Part shown: in pieces, positions 26,742 to 36,786 of the stretch
How the letters are laid out: each line of letters begins with the position of its first letter
Numbering within the stretch: position 1 is the stretch's first letter
Assembly (NCBI GenBank): GCA_000381585.1
Contig: KB906734.1
Location: 62,001-126,000 of the forward strand
Origin: Acidobacteriaceae bacterium KBS 83
Lineage (GTDB): Bacteria > Acidobacteriota > Terriglobia > Terriglobales > Acidobacteriaceae
DNA length: 64,000 nucleotides
Direction: 5' to 3'
Notes under the pieces: generated by a model
What the model was told of the DNA's origin: nothing
Databases searched by the model: none
Seen by the model: the letters and a program-made list of their open reading frames with translations, nothing else
Program-made: the position numbers and the translations under genes

Positions 26742-29375
26742 TTACATCAGCCCTGACGCGCTTGAGCTAAGCCACTGCTTCAGGTTTCCACTCTGCTCCG
26801 CGCGCAGATCCACGCAGTCATGGATCGAGTTCTGCGACCGGTTCAGCGCGTTGGCAGACGCCGCAACCTTATGCGTTGTAAAGAAGTCCTTCACCTCTTC
26901 GCCGCGCTGCGCCGTGCAAAACGCGGCTGTCGAACCCACCAGCTCTCCACCCGCCCACGTTGTGAACTGCGCCTTCACCTTGGACCAGTTCTGCTCGATG
27001 TACTGCCACGCATTGTCCTGTGTATTCGGACTCCGCAGTGCAATTGCGAATAGAGTGATCGCATCCTGATTGCGCACCTTTCCCGACGCCGCATAGTCGA
27101 GTGCCCGGCGCATCAGCTCCGGATCCTTGAAGCGCGCCAGCTCATAAAGCGCCTGGCTGGCGAGCGTTGGTTCCTTCGAAGTCTCCGCAGTCTTCTGCAC
27201 TACATCGAAGAACGCCGCATCGCCGTTGGTCGCCGCCACTCCCAGTGCCTCTCGACCCAGCGTGGCATTCACCTTGCCCGGCTCGGTCAGGTATTGCTCG
27301 GCAATCTGTCTGCTCTCGGCAATCACCTTGGAGTCCTGTCCCACTCCGCCTACCAGCCCGAATAGCTCCGCGCGCAGCTCCTGCTGCTCCGGCGTCTCGC
27401 CGTCCTTCGGTTCACCCAGGCTCTCCAGCCGTGGTCCGTAGGTTGAGGCCACCCACGTGGAGAGCTGCTTGCGCTCCGCTTCAGTGGCAGCCACGCGAGT
27501 CCACAGCGTCTCGATTCCGCCAATCACATTCTCCGTCACCGCCGCGCTGTCATCGTTCTTCAGACTCGCCGCTAGCGACAGGAAATCGCCCGCCCTGCTC
27601 TTGCCTGCCCGCATCAGTGCCAGCTCATCGCCTACCACGTTGATGCGTTCCACCGCCGTCAGCGCCGTCACGTGCGACAACAATGCCGCATAATCCTCCG
27701 GCGTGTATGCCGAGCGGTAATAGCCAGCCCCGCCGCCATCCGCGTAAAAGAGACCCGCATTCGGCGCCTTCAGCGTGCCTTCTTTGCTCGTCAGCAGTTC
27801 GCAGTTGCGCTGCGTGCCCTCGGTCTTGAAGCACACCGGGACCATCCACACCTGCCCCTTCGCTTCCTCCGTCTCATTCTTCGGATTCAGGAAGAAGCGG
27901 CTCTGGCTCACTGGCACTTCGCCGTTCGCCACCTTGCCGAAGCTCAGCAGCGGCACGCCTGGCTCGGCAATGAAGCTCGCCATGATCTTGTCGACCGGCT
28001 TCTTGCTGGCCGCGCTCTGCGCGTTCCAGAAGTCTTCGGCCGTCGCGTTGCCGTACATGTGTGCCTGCAGATAGTTGTGCACGCCTTGCCGGAAGGTCTC
28101 CTCGCCCAGGTAGCCCTCCACCATGTGCAGGATGGAGCCGCCCTTCTCATACGTAATGCCGTCGAACATCTCGTTGATCTCGTCCGGCGTGTTCGCCTCC
28201 GCACGGATCGTGCGCGTCACGCGCTGCGCATCCAGATTCATCGCGCCGTTCAGTTCGCTGGCCACTTGCTCATCGATGTGCCATTCCGGCTTCCACGCCG
28301 CCAGTGGCTTGTTTTCCATCCACGTGGCAAAGCCCTCATTCAGCCAGATGTTATTCCACCAGTTCATCGTCACCATGTCGCCGAACCACTGGTGCGCCAT
28401 CTCATGCGCCACCACCGCAGCGACTTCTACCTTCGCCTCAACAGGCGCATTCTTCTCATCCACCAGCATGGCCGACTCGCGATACGTGATGGCGCCGAAA
28501 TTCTCCATCGCCCCCGCTTCAAAATCCGGAATGCCGATCATGTCCAGCTTCGGCATCGGATACTTGATGCCGAAGTAGTTGTCGTAGTAGTGCAGGATGT
28601 ACTCCGCCGACTCCACCGCGAAGTGCGCGTACTGCACACGCTCTGGCGTTGCGCACGCGCGGATAGGCACGCCGTCGCTCTTGCCCTCCACGCATTTGAA
28701 GTCGCCCACCAGGAACGCCACCAGGTACGTAGACATCTTCGGCGTGCGTGCAAACTGCACCGTGTGCTCGCCAACTGCGGGCCCTGCCGTGTCCGAGACC
28801 ACGTTGGTGTTCGAGATCACCATGTCGTCCTTCGGCGCCACCATGGTCACCTCGAAGGTCGCCTTGTAGGCCGGCTCGTCAAACGATGGAAACGCCCGCC
28901 GCGCATCGGTCGGCTCAAACTGCGTCACCGCATACCGCCGTCCCTCCGCCTTGGACAAATAGAACCCGCGCAGCTCATTGTTCAGAATGCCGGTGTACGT
29001 AATCTTCAGTTTCACCGTCCCCGCGGGCAGAGTACCGGGAAACGTCAAGGTTGCCTGTTGCTTTCCCTCGTCCAGCGACACATCCGCCTTCAGCTCGTGT
29101 TTGCCCGTATTCGCTGTCACTGATTGGAACTGGATCTCCGCCGCGTTTAGCGTGATCGAGTCAGCCGACTGGGCCAGCGTTACATCGATCGTCTCTTCGC
29201 CACTGAACGTGGCCTTGTCAATGTCGGGCGTCAGGCGCAGTGTGTAATGCTCCGGCCGCGCGTTTGCAGGCAGGCGTTGCCCCACCAGCGCAGGTGTGGC
29301 GATCGACAAAAGAGCAGCGGCAACAGCGGCCAGCCGCATAGCTGGACGGCGGATGAAGGAGAACAACGATGTCAT
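26742..29375 (-). CDS. M1 family aminopeptidase, secreted
   Basis: 877 residues, signal peptide MRLAAVAAALLSIATPALVG after a short N-terminus. M1 motifs: GAMEN (288-292, N-terminus binding) and HEMAH (324-328) with the third zinc ligand Glu 347 in NEGFA. The C-terminal helical ERAP1-like domain (about 530-870) is complete. It removes N-terminal residues from peptides, probably in the periplasm, complementing the carboxypeptidase nearby. Length is normal for the family. Confidence 0.92.
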   Translation of the reverse strand: MTSLFSFIRRPAMRLAAVAAALLSIATPALVGQRLPANARPEHYTLRLTPDIDKATFSGEETIDVTLAQSADSITLNAAEIQFQSVTANTGKHELKADVSLDEGKQQATLTFPGTLPAGTVKLKITYTGILNNELRGFYLSKAEGRRYAVTQFEPTDARRAFPSFDEPAYKATFEVTMVAPKDDMVISNTNVVSDTAGPAVGEHTVQFARTPKMSTYLVAFLVGDFKCVEGKSDGVPIRACATPERVQYAHFAVESAEYILHYYDNYFGIKYPMPKLDMIGIPDFEAGAMENFGAITYRESAMLVDEKNAPVEAKVEVAAVVAHEMAHQWFGDMVTMNWWNNIWLNEGFATWMENKPLAAWKPEWHIDEQVASELNGAMNLDAQRVTRTIRAEANTPDEINEMFDGITYEKGGSILHMVEGYLGEETFRQGVHNYLQAHMYGNATAEDFWNAQSAASKKPVDKIMASFIAEPGVPLLSFGKVANGEVPVSQSRFFLNPKNETEEAKGQVWMVPVCFKTEGTQRNCELLTSKEGTLKAPNAGLFYADGGGAGYYRSAYTPEDYAALLSHVTALTAVERINVVGDELALMRAGKSRAGDFLSLAASLKNDDSAAVTENVIGGIETLWTRVAATEAERKQLSTWVASTYGPRLESLGEPKDGETPEQQELRAELFGLVGGVGQDSKVIAESRQIAEQYLTEPGKVNATLGREALGVAATNGDAAFFDVVQKTAETSKEPTLASQALYELARFKDPELMRRALDYAASGKVRNQDAITLFAIALRSPNTQDNAWQYIEQNWSKVKAQFTTWAGGELVGSTAAFCTAQRGEEVKDFFTTHKVAASANALNRSQNSIHDCVDLRAEQSGNLKQWLSSSASGLM

Positions 29376-29584
29376 TCAGGACCTCTACAGAAGATAGGCT
29401 CCAGAGGCGGAACCGGGGCCGAGGGCACAACCTATAAGTGTAACCCGGGAGAACGCAGTCGCAGGCACCTTTGGGATAAGTCGCCTTGCGTGACGGTAAA
29501 AACGAAGCGCAACCCAGAAATCGTAAGCCAGGAAATCGCAGGCCAGGATATTTCCCGGCCTCTTTCTGATCTGACCGCGCCCTC

Positions 29585-31207
29585 TCAGATCTCCCGATAA
29601 TCCAGCAGCACCATCCCCACCAGCATCAGAGCCACGGGCCACGCATAACCTGCAATCCGCCGCTCGCCGTCTCCCTTCGGAAGACGCAGTTCCAGCCAGC
29701 GCGCCCACCCTGCTGTCACGCCAAACATCGCCAGCGCCGCGTGATTCATCAGCACCAGCACCTCATTCTTGTCATTGCCCAGCGAGTGATTGTGGGTCAG
29801 CAGCAGCGCCGCACCCGCCGCGCACATCAGGGGGAACGCATATCGCGCCCACGCCGCGCGCAACCTGCCCGCCTGCACCGCGCATTCAAATGCGGCAAAC
29901 GCCAGAATCAGCGCCGCCGCCACGCGATGCTCCAGCACATCCGGCGCAAAGAAACTTCCCCAGAACGGCCGCGGCCCCAGCGGCCAGTTCTCCGGATCGG
30001 CGCGCAATAGAATGAACATCGCCAGTCCTGCGAAGCTTGCCGGCCAGAAGCGCGCCCAGCGCATTCCTCGAAAGCGGCTCAGAAATGCAAGCGTTCCCGC
30101 CAGCAGCACCATCAGCCCTGCCCAGTGATGGTTGTATTCCGACCACGCCGCGTCATTCTCATCACTGTGAGCAGACTCGTGATACTGAGCATCCATCATC
30201 GCCTGATGGAGCGTTGTCGGCGGCGCCAGCACCGCATACGGCGGACTCTTCAGACGCGGCGTCTCCCATTTCACCCGCGCTCGAATCTCATGGGGCGTCA
30301 CCCGATCCATCGGCGTGTCCACCGCCGGAGGCTGCGAGGTCAGCGCCGCCGCCACCAAGATCGACGTCAGCCCCAGCGCCACCTCCACCTCCGCAAATCT
30401 CCGCAGCCGCGTCAGCAGTTGCAGTGGCGCGCGTTCAACCTCCCGCGCCACATACCAGTTCGCCGCGCCCAGCATCAGAATCAACGTCAGCAGATATGCC
30501 TTCACCATCACCAGCACGCCATATGTCGTGCCATACAATCCCGATGGTGACTCGACATAAAACCACGCCAGGCCAATCCCGGCGCCCAGCAGCAGCGCCG
30601 CCGCAGTCAAAGCCATGCGCGAGAAGCGCCGCACCACCTGCCGCGCTACCGCAACGTCATCCGTGCGTTTCAGCGTAATCAGCAGAAACGGCATCGCGCC
30701 GATCCACGCCGCCGTGCCCAGGTGATGCAACCCGGTAAACGCCGACAGCACAGCGCGATGTTCCATCCGCGAAGCAGCATGGCTCAGCGTCACCGCCGAT
30801 GCCATCAGCCCGGCGGCCGCCGCCAGCATCCCCGCCTGTACCAGGGCACTCGATTTCTGATTTTGTGGAGAGAATCGCGCCAGCAGCAACAGCGCCAGCG
30901 AGCATAATGCCGAACAGGATGCGGCGAAGACCGGGCCACCCCGCAGCGCCTGCAGCATCGGGATCCCGGCGGTCCCGACCACAAGCGCTGTCTCGACAGC
31001 CACAGACGCAATCTCCGCCAGGATCATCGCCAGCGCAATCCACTGTATGCCGCGTCGGCACACGCGCAGCGCGTGCTCATTGGCTCCGCCTGGCAATCCT
31101 GCAGTGATCAGGAAGAGCACGCCTCCGGCCAGCAGCGCCTCCAGCGACAGCGTCACCCCACGCAGCAGCATGGAAAGCACATCGAAATCGTTGAGCAGCC
31201 AGATCAA
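29585..31207 (-). CDS. copD: CopD-domain membrane protein (copper uptake/resistance)
   Basis: 540 residues, about a dozen membrane helices, starting with TTG 15 nt after the copC stop. The first 300 residues match CopD/PcoD (TGLHHLGTAAWIGAMPF, conserved His and Trp in the helices); the last 200 (NHHWAGLMVLLAGTLAF, LLTHNHSLGN) are a second membrane part with paired His. CopD partners with CopC to move copper across the inner membrane. Ends about 210 bp before the M1 gene. Confidence 0.85.
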   Translation of the reverse strand: MIWLLNDFDVLSMLLRGVTLSLEALLAGGVLFLITAGLPGGANEHALRVCRRGIQWIALAMILAEIASVAVETALVVGTAGIPMLQALRGGPVFAASCSALCSLALLLLARFSPQNQKSSALVQAGMLAAAAGLMASAVTLSHAASRMEHRAVLSAFTGLHHLGTAAWIGAMPFLLITLKRTDDVAVARQVVRRFSRMALTAAALLLGAGIGLAWFYVESPSGLYGTTYGVLVMVKAYLLTLILMLGAANWYVAREVERAPLQLLTRLRRFAEVEVALGLTSILVAAALTSQPPAVDTPMDRVTPHEIRARVKWETPRLKSPPYAVLAPPTTLHQAMMDAQYHESAHSDENDAAWSEYNHHWAGLMVLLAGTLAFLSRFRGMRWARFWPASFAGLAMFILLRADPENWPLGPRPFWGSFFAPDVLEHRVAAALILAFAAFECAVQAGRLRAAWARYAFPLMCAAGAALLLTHNHSLGNDKNEVLVLMNHAALAMFGVTAGWARWLELRLPKGDGERRIAGYAWPVALMLVGMVLLDYREI

Positions 31208-31222
31208 GCCGTTCGCCCGCCG

Positions 31223-31600
31223 TCAACTTGCATGAAATGCGATGACTCCACGCGAGATGTGCCCGTCGCTCGCCTGTACTTCCCACTGCAGCCTGTACGC
31301 TCCGGTCGGCAGTGCAGCCGCCTTCGCTACCAGCGCATTCGGTGCGGCATGCGCATCCACTGACAGCGTCTGCGCCTTGCCGTCTGGCCCCACCAGATGG
31401 AGCGAGGAGTGCAATGCATCGATGCGCGAGTTATACGTAAGCGTGATCTCCACATCACCCGCCTTCACCGTTGCGCCTTGCGCGGGCGAAGACTTCACGA
31501 GCACCGCATGCGCAAACGCCGCGTGCGGAACCAGGAACAGAAGCGCGATGGCGAGCGCAAAAGCACTCACTCGCTGACGAAAGTTGACCATGATTTCCAT
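31223..31600 (-). CDS. copC: CopC-like periplasmic copper-binding protein
   Basis: 125 residues with signal peptide (FALAIALLFLVPHAAFA) and mature N-terminus HAVLVKSSPAQGA, whose first His is the Cu(II) ligand of CopC; the C-terminal WEVQASDGHISRGVIAFHAS has the second conserved His-containing strand. Start at 31,600 or 31,591 (both ATG). In an operon with copD. Carries copper in the periplasm. Confidence 0.88.
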   Translation of the reverse strand: MEIMVNFRQRVSAFALAIALLFLVPHAAFAHAVLVKSSPAQGATVKAGDVEITLTYNSRIDALHSSLHLVGPDGKAQTLSVDAHAAPNALVAKAAALPTGAYRLQWEVQASDGHISRGVIAFHAS

Positions 31601-31693
31601 AGCTCCGATGTAAACACGTGGACCGACACTCCGGAAAGCAACTACTTTCACACCTGCCTCGCATGTGAACGCGTCGCCCGGTTGGCCGAGTCC

Positions 31694-32719
31694 TCAAACA
31701 GAAGCAGCCCGCTCCGAATGCCCGCTTAACTCCGTGGCCCGCGCTTCGGCATACGCCGCCGCGCCCATCAGCGCTGCCCGGCTCTCCAGGATTACCCGCA
31801 CCGGCGTTTGCACCAGCAGATCGCTCAGCCGGCCCTTGTCCGTGAAAGCCTTCATGAATGTGCCGTCCTGCAGCTTCTTCAGGATCTTCGGCCCGATGCC
31901 GCCCCCAATGTAGACGCCGCCGATGGCAAGCACCTTCAACGCCAGGTTCCCCGCCTCTGCCCCATACGCGCCCACAACAATATCCAATGTCTTCACGCAG
32001 ATTTCACTCTCGCCGGAGATCCCCAACTCCCCGATCACCGCGTTCGGGTCCTCCACCGCGAGCCGGTCGCGCAACCACGACGGCTCGTCCATCTTCTGCA
32101 CATCGCGCAGAAAGTCATAGACGTCCTTGATGCCGACGCCTGCAATCACGCGTTCATAACTCACGCGCCCGCCCAGCTTCTTCTTGAGGTGCCGCAGCAG
32201 TTCGATCTCGTCTTCGTTGCGTGCCGCAAAGTCACAATGGCCACCTTCCGATGCCATCGGGATATGCCGTTTGCCGTTCCACACCAGGAACGCCTCGCCC
32301 AGTCCCGTGCCCGCAGAAATCAGCGCACGATTGCCGGCAGCGCTCGGATCGCCGGCGCTCAACGTAAAGATCTGATCCGCCTTCAGCTCAGGAATCCCAT
32401 ATCCGTTCGCTTCGAGATCGTTGATGAGGAACAGGTGATCGATTCCCAGATCAAGCGACAACTTGCGGCTGTCCAGCACCCACGGCAGGTTCGTCAGCCG
32501 CAGCACGCCGTGCCGCACTGGCCCCGGTACTCCGAAGCATGCAGCGGAGATGTTTCCCTCTTGATGCTGCTCGCCCAGAAACTCCTTCACGATCGCTTCG
32601 AGACCCGGATAATCCTTCGCCGGGTACCGTTTCTCCGCCGCATGATGCAGCGCGCCACCCTGAAAATCAAAAAGCGCCAGCGCAACCTTCGTGCCGCCGA
32701 CATCCCCAGCCAGAATCAA
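31694..32719 (-). CDS. glk: Glucokinase
   Basis: 341 residues of the Glk family (PF02685 type): N-terminal GDVGGTKVALALFD phosphate-binding loop, INDLEANGYG, ISAGTGLGEA and SEGGHCDFA, which bind ATP and glucose. Starts with TTG overlapping the pgl stop as TTGA, implying translational coupling. Phosphorylates glucose to glucose-6-phosphate, the substrate of zwf two genes upstream. About 95 bp separates it from copC. Confidence 0.93.
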   Translation of the reverse strand: MILAGDVGGTKVALALFDFQGGALHHAAEKRYPAKDYPGLEAIVKEFLGEQHQEGNISAACFGVPGPVRHGVLRLTNLPWVLDSRKLSLDLGIDHLFLINDLEANGYGIPELKADQIFTLSAGDPSAAGNRALISAGTGLGEAFLVWNGKRHIPMASEGGHCDFAARNEDEIELLRHLKKKLGGRVSYERVIAGVGIKDVYDFLRDVQKMDEPSWLRDRLAVEDPNAVIGELGISGESEICVKTLDIVVGAYGAEAGNLALKVLAIGGVYIGGGIGPKILKKLQDGTFMKAFTDKGRLSDLLVQTPVRVILESRAALMGAAAYAEARATELSGHSERAASV

Positions 32720-33522
32720 CGGGAAACCTCCAGCACGCCCACGCCGTCCGCATTCGGCTTCGGTAACAGCGCCGCCGCATCACGATCCAGCAGCAGTGTC
32801 AGCCGGCCCGATGCCGGACGGATCAACTGCGAAGGGAGCGTCTCGGGATCGTATCCGCCGAGAAACACGCGGCGCAAGGTCTCCGCCTTCGCTGCACCCT
32901 TCAGCAGAAACGACACATCCTGTCCCTCATTGATCACCGGCCATGTCAGCGTGAGCCGCCACGTATCTTTCTGTGGCACCTGGTTGGCCACGGCAATGCG
33001 GCCCAGCTCGTGCAGTGCCTGCGTATGCGGAAATAGTGATGCGGTGTGCCCGTCATCGCCCATGCCCAGCGAGACAATCTGGAACTGCGGCATTTGCGCG
33101 CCCTCCAGCCGAAACGCCGCGCGGATCGCCGACTCGTACTTCGCCGCCGCCTCTTCCGGATTCAGCTCGCCTTGGATGCGATAGATCTGCGACCGCTCAA
33201 TCGGCACCTTATCCAGGAGCGCTGCCTTGGCCATCCCGTAGTTGCTTTCCTTGTCATTGGGCGGCACGCTGCGCTCGTCCACAAAGAAGAAGCCCAGTCG
33301 CTCCCATGGCACCAACGCACGGTAAGGCTTGGAGTCATCCGCCAGCAGATCGAAGATCGCCTTCGGTGTCGTGCCGCCCGAAAACGCCACATTCACGTTG
33401 TTGGCGATGTCGATGCTCTTCGCGAACTCGGCTATCTTGTTCGCGTAGTAGCACGCCGCCCCGTCCGCAAAGGCATCGCCGTTCTCGAACACCCGATATG
33501 TAACCGTAACTGGTTTCGGCAC
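32716..33522 (-). CDS. pgl: 6-phosphogluconolactonase
   Basis: 268 residues of the DevB/Pgl type: AFSGGTTPKAIF near residue 47, FFFVDERSVPP (about 79-89) and LGMGDDGHTASLFP (about 152-165). Hydrolyses 6-phosphogluconolactone, the product of zwf. GTG start 6 nt after the zwf stop, with AAGGAG spanning the end of zwf, so expression is coupled. Overlaps glk by four bases. Confidence 0.93.
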   Translation of the reverse strand: MPKPVTVTYRVFENGDAFADGAACYYANKIAEFAKSIDIANNVNVAFSGGTTPKAIFDLLADDSKPYRALVPWERLGFFFVDERSVPPNDKESNYGMAKAALLDKVPIERSQIYRIQGELNPEEAAAKYESAIRAAFRLEGAQMPQFQIVSLGMGDDGHTASLFPHTQALHELGRIAVANQVPQKDTWRLTLTWPVINEGQDVSFLLKGAAKAETLRRVFLGGYDPETLPSQLIRPASGRLTLLLDRDAAALLPKPNADGVGVLEVSR

Positions 33523-33528
33523 TCTTTC

Positions 33529-35076
33529 TTACTCCTTGCGCCACTCGCGCCCATCACGTCGCAGCAGTTCGTCCGCCGCCTTCGGTCCCCAGGTGCCGGC
33601 CGCATAATTCGGAAAGCCGGTTGGCTTCCAATCCGCCCATTGCTCCAGCAACGGCGTCAGGAGTGACCAGGTCGCCTCCACGCCTTCGCGATGTGCAAAC
33701 AGCGTTCCGTCGCCAATCATCGCATCCAGTAGCAGCCGCTCGTATCCATTCGCCGAACTCGTGCCGAACGCCTCCGCATAATTGAAGTTCATGATCACCG
33801 GGCAGACTTCCATATTCGGGCTTGGCACCTTCGCCCCGAAGCGCAGCGAAATGCCCTCATCCGGCTGGATGCGCATGCTGATGATGTTTGGCTGGATGTC
33901 GCTGCAATTGCCCGATAGGTCCTTGAAAAGCAACTGCGGTGGTTGCTTGAACTGGATCGCGATCTCCGTCGACCGCTTGGCCAACCTCTTGCCCGCCCGT
34001 ATATAAAACGGCACACCTGCCCAGCGCCAGTTCTCGATCGTCAATCGCAGCGCCGCGTAGGTCTCCGTGCTCGACTTCGGGTCCACCCGGTCTTCCTGGC
34101 GGTAGCCCTTCACCTCGACGCCCTTCACCTTGCCGGGCCCATACTGCCCGCGTACCGTCTCTTCCACCCGGATCGGCTGGATCGCCTTCCAGACCTTGAT
34201 CTTCTCCCGCCGCAGTGCATCCGCGCCAAAGGAGATCGGCGGCTCCATCGCCACAAACGACAGCAGCTCCATCACGTGATTCTGGATCACATCGCGCAGC
34301 GCGCCCGCGCTCTCGTAGAACGGCCCGCGGCCCTCAATGCCGATCTCTTCCGCCGCGGTAATCTGCACGTGATCGACGTAGTTACGATTCCATACCGGCT
34401 CAAAGATCCCGTTCCCGAAGCGAAACACCAGGATGTTCTGTACCGTCTCCTTGCCTAGATAGTGATCGATGCGGAAGACTTGGTCCTCGCGAAAGACCGA
34501 GTTCACGTCATCGTTCAGCTTGCGCGCCGACTCCAGATCATGTCCGAACGGCTTTTCGATAATGCAGTGCACCGTCCCGTGCTCCGGCTGCGCCATCTTG
34601 TGTTTGCCCAGCTGCTCCATGATCTCTGCGAAATACTCCGGAGCCACCGCCAGGTAGAAAAGCCGGTTGCCCTGCGTGCCGTGCTCCTGGTCGATCTTCC
34701 CGAGCAGTTCGTTCAACGCCACGTAGCCAGCCTGGTCGTCGAAGTTCATCTGGTGGTAGCTCACCTTGCGCATGAACTCGTCCAGCTTCCCGTCGCCATC
34801 TTTCACGCCGCCAAACTCCGTGATCCCCTCGCGCATGTCCTGGGCAAAGCTGTCACCCAGCGGCCGCCGCGCCACGCCCACCACGGCGAACTGCTGCGGC
34901 AGAAGCCCCGCCTGCTCCAGATGGAACAGGGCCGGCAGCAGCTTGCGTTTCGTCAGGTCGCCCGATGCGCCGAAGATCACCACCACCGTCGGCTCCGGCG
35001 TGCGCTCCTTCGCCCGCCGCGCGTTCAATGTCGCAATGTCCGCGTGTGCCTGTGTCACCGCTGCTGCCGCCATCAT
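33529..35076 (-). CDS. zwf: Glucose-6-phosphate 1-dehydrogenase
   Basis: 515 residues. GASGDLTKRKLLPALFHL (about 36-53) is the dinucleotide-binding motif and RIDHYLGKETVQN carries the catalytic Asp-His/Lys of the family. Oxidises glucose-6-phosphate to the lactone with NADP+ (or NAD+). Start ATG ATG preceded by AAGGAGG. It follows gnd by 43 bp and is followed at once by pgl. Confidence 0.95.
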   Translation of the reverse strand: MMAAAAVTQAHADIATLNARRAKERTPEPTVVVIFGASGDLTKRKLLPALFHLEQAGLLPQQFAVVGVARRPLGDSFAQDMREGITEFGGVKDGDGKLDEFMRKVSYHQMNFDDQAGYVALNELLGKIDQEHGTQGNRLFYLAVAPEYFAEIMEQLGKHKMAQPEHGTVHCIIEKPFGHDLESARKLNDDVNSVFREDQVFRIDHYLGKETVQNILVFRFGNGIFEPVWNRNYVDHVQITAAEEIGIEGRGPFYESAGALRDVIQNHVMELLSFVAMEPPISFGADALRREKIKVWKAIQPIRVEETVRGQYGPGKVKGVEVKGYRQEDRVDPKSSTETYAALRLTIENWRWAGVPFYIRAGKRLAKRSTEIAIQFKQPPQLLFKDLSGNCSDIQPNIISMRIQPDEGISLRFGAKVPSPNMEVCPVIMNFNYAEAFGTSSANGYERLLLDAMIGDGTLFAHREGVEATWSLLTPLLEQWADWKPTGFPNYAAGTWGPKAADELLRRDGREWRKE

Positions 35077-35119
35077 GTCCTCCTTGTTGCTCGACTCGCT
35101 GTTTCCCTATTTCCTGCTC

Positions 35120-36025
35120 TCAATCCTTCTTCACCGCATGGCCGCCAAACGCATTGCGCATGATCGCCAGCATGCGATCGGTAAAGTTGTTCTCCTCGCG
35201 CGACCGGATGCGCCGGATCAGCGCCTCGGTAATCACCGGCGCCGACACATTCAGATCGATCGCCTCGAATACCGTCCACCGTCCCTCGCCGGAATCCACC
35301 ACGTACGCCTCCAACCCGTCCAGTGTTGGATTCTTGTGCAGCGCATCGGTTGTTAAATCCAGCAGCCACGACCGAATCACCGAGCCCACCCGCCAGATCT
35401 CGCCGATCGCCGCCAGGTCCAGCTTGAACTCCTCCTTGTGCTGCAGGATCGAGAAGCCCTCCGCATACGCCTGCATCATTCCGTACTCGATCGCGTTGTG
35501 CACCATCTTGACGTAATGCCCCGAACCCGCGGGTCCTACATGCCCCCAGCCCTGGTCCTTCGCCGGAGCCAGCGTCTCGAAGATCGGCCGCAGGTAATTC
35601 ACCGCCTCATCCGGGCCGCCCACCATCATGCTGTAGCCCTCTTTCAGTCCCCACACACCGCCCGATGTCCCGCAATCGACAAAGTGGAATCCTTTCGCTT
35701 CCTCCGCCTTGGCGCGCCGCTGCGTGTCCTTGTAGTTCGAGTTCCCGCCGTCGATGAAAATATCGCCCTTCTGCATCAGCGGCTCGAGCTTCGCAATCGT
35801 CTCGTCCACCGGATCGCCCGACGGCACCATCAGCCATATCGCGCGCGGCGCCTTCATCCTCTTCACCAGGTCTTCCAGCGAGTTCACACCCTTCGACCCG
35901 TCACTCGTCAGCTTCTTCACCACATCGGCGTTGAAGTCGAACCCCACCACCGTGTGTCCACCCTCGCGCAGCCGCGCCGCCATGTTGAAGCCCATCTTTC
36001 CCAGGCCGATCAATCCCAGTTCCAT
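35120..36025 (-). CDS. gnd: 6-phosphogluconate dehydrogenase, decarboxylating (short form)
   Basis: 301 residues, matching the short YqeC/GntZ type rather than the 470-residue form. GLIGLGKMGFNMAARL at the N-terminus binds the nucleotide; DGGNSNYKDT and DCGTSGGVWGL are substrate-binding signatures; HYVKMVHNAIEYGMMQ carries the catalytic Lys. Converts 6-phosphogluconate to ribulose-5-phosphate, NADPH (or NADH) and CO2. Same operon as zwf-pgl-glk. Confidence 0.93.
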   Translation of the reverse strand: MELGLIGLGKMGFNMAARLREGGHTVVGFDFNADVVKKLTSDGSKGVNSLEDLVKRMKAPRAIWLMVPSGDPVDETIAKLEPLMQKGDIFIDGGNSNYKDTQRRAKAEEAKGFHFVDCGTSGGVWGLKEGYSMMVGGPDEAVNYLRPIFETLAPAKDQGWGHVGPAGSGHYVKMVHNAIEYGMMQAYAEGFSILQHKEEFKLDLAAIGEIWRVGSVIRSWLLDLTTDALHKNPTLDGLEAYVVDSGEGRWTVFEAIDLNVSAPVITEALIRRIRSREENNFTDRMLAIMRNAFGGHAVKKD

Positions 36026-36067
36026 CGCGTTCTCTTCCCGACCTTTCTCCGAAAATTCAGAAACCGT

Positions 36068-36697
36068 TCAACGAAGCTCCACGCCCAAGGCGCGCAGCGC
36101 ATCCTTCAATGCTTCTTCACCCTTGTACTGAATCGCGTGCATGCCCACGCCCGCCGCCGCCGCGCAGTTCTTGTCGCGGTCATCAATGAACGCGCATTCC
36201 TCCGGCTGGAAATGGAGCATCGCCGCGCCTGAGCGGAACATCCGCGGCTCCGGCTTGCGCATCCCGAGATACGCCGAGCAGAAAAATCCATCGAAGTATT
36301 CCGCGAGCCCAAAGGTCGCAATGCGGTAGTCATTCAGGGGACCCGACTCGTTATTCAGCATCGCCATCTTCAGGCCATTGTTCTTGCGCAGCGCCGCGAT
36401 CACGTTCTTCGCCCCGCCCGGCAGCCAATTGGACTGCTCGCGTACCGCCTGAATGAACTGCTCAGGCGTAAAGCTGCGCTCTTTGAAGAAGACCGTCTGC
36501 TTCAGGAATTCTTCATCCGAGAGCTCTCCGCGCTCCCAGCGGTCGTTGGCTTCTTCATGTCGGGATTCGTATTCATCGCGCGGAATCGCGAACTGCTGGA
36601 GCACACGCGCGCGCTCCTTGTGGTCCCATCCATTGGTCAGCAGCACGCCGCCAATGTCCCAGTAGATTGCGCGGATTTCCGGAGTTACGGATGCCAT
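36068..36697 (-). CDS. HAD-superfamily hydrolase
   Basis: 209 residues. IYWDIGGVLL replaces the usual D-x-D with D-I-G, as in some HAD proteins related to epoxide hydrolase N-domains and YihX; MLNNES is motif II and FIDDRDKNC motif III/IV. YihX-type enzymes dephosphorylate sugar phosphates such as glucose-1-phosphate, which would fit the surrounding pathway (inference). Sits between tkt and gnd, about 40 and 90 bp from them. Confidence 0.8.
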   Translation of the reverse strand: MASVTPEIRAIYWDIGGVLLTNGWDHKERARVLQQFAIPRDEYESRHEEANDRWERGELSDEEFLKQTVFFKERSFTPEQFIQAVREQSNWLPGGAKNVIAALRKNNGLKMAMLNNESGPLNDYRIATFGLAEYFDGFFCSAYLGMRKPEPRMFRSGAAMLHFQPEECAFIDDRDKNCAAAAGVGMHAIQYKGEEALKDALRALGVELR

Positions 36698-36786
36698 AAC
36701 GCTTGCGGTCGTTCGCTCGTGCTTCCGTTGCTAAACCTGTGAATGATCAAGGGCCGCCAGGCCAGCGGCCCTCATCGTCTCAGCAA

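Noticed and set aside
27672-29123. 483-codon open frame on the plus strand
   Set aside because: Lies entirely opposite the M1 aminopeptidase, is rich in Arg/His/Leu and has no domain; an antisense shadow of a G+C-rich gene.
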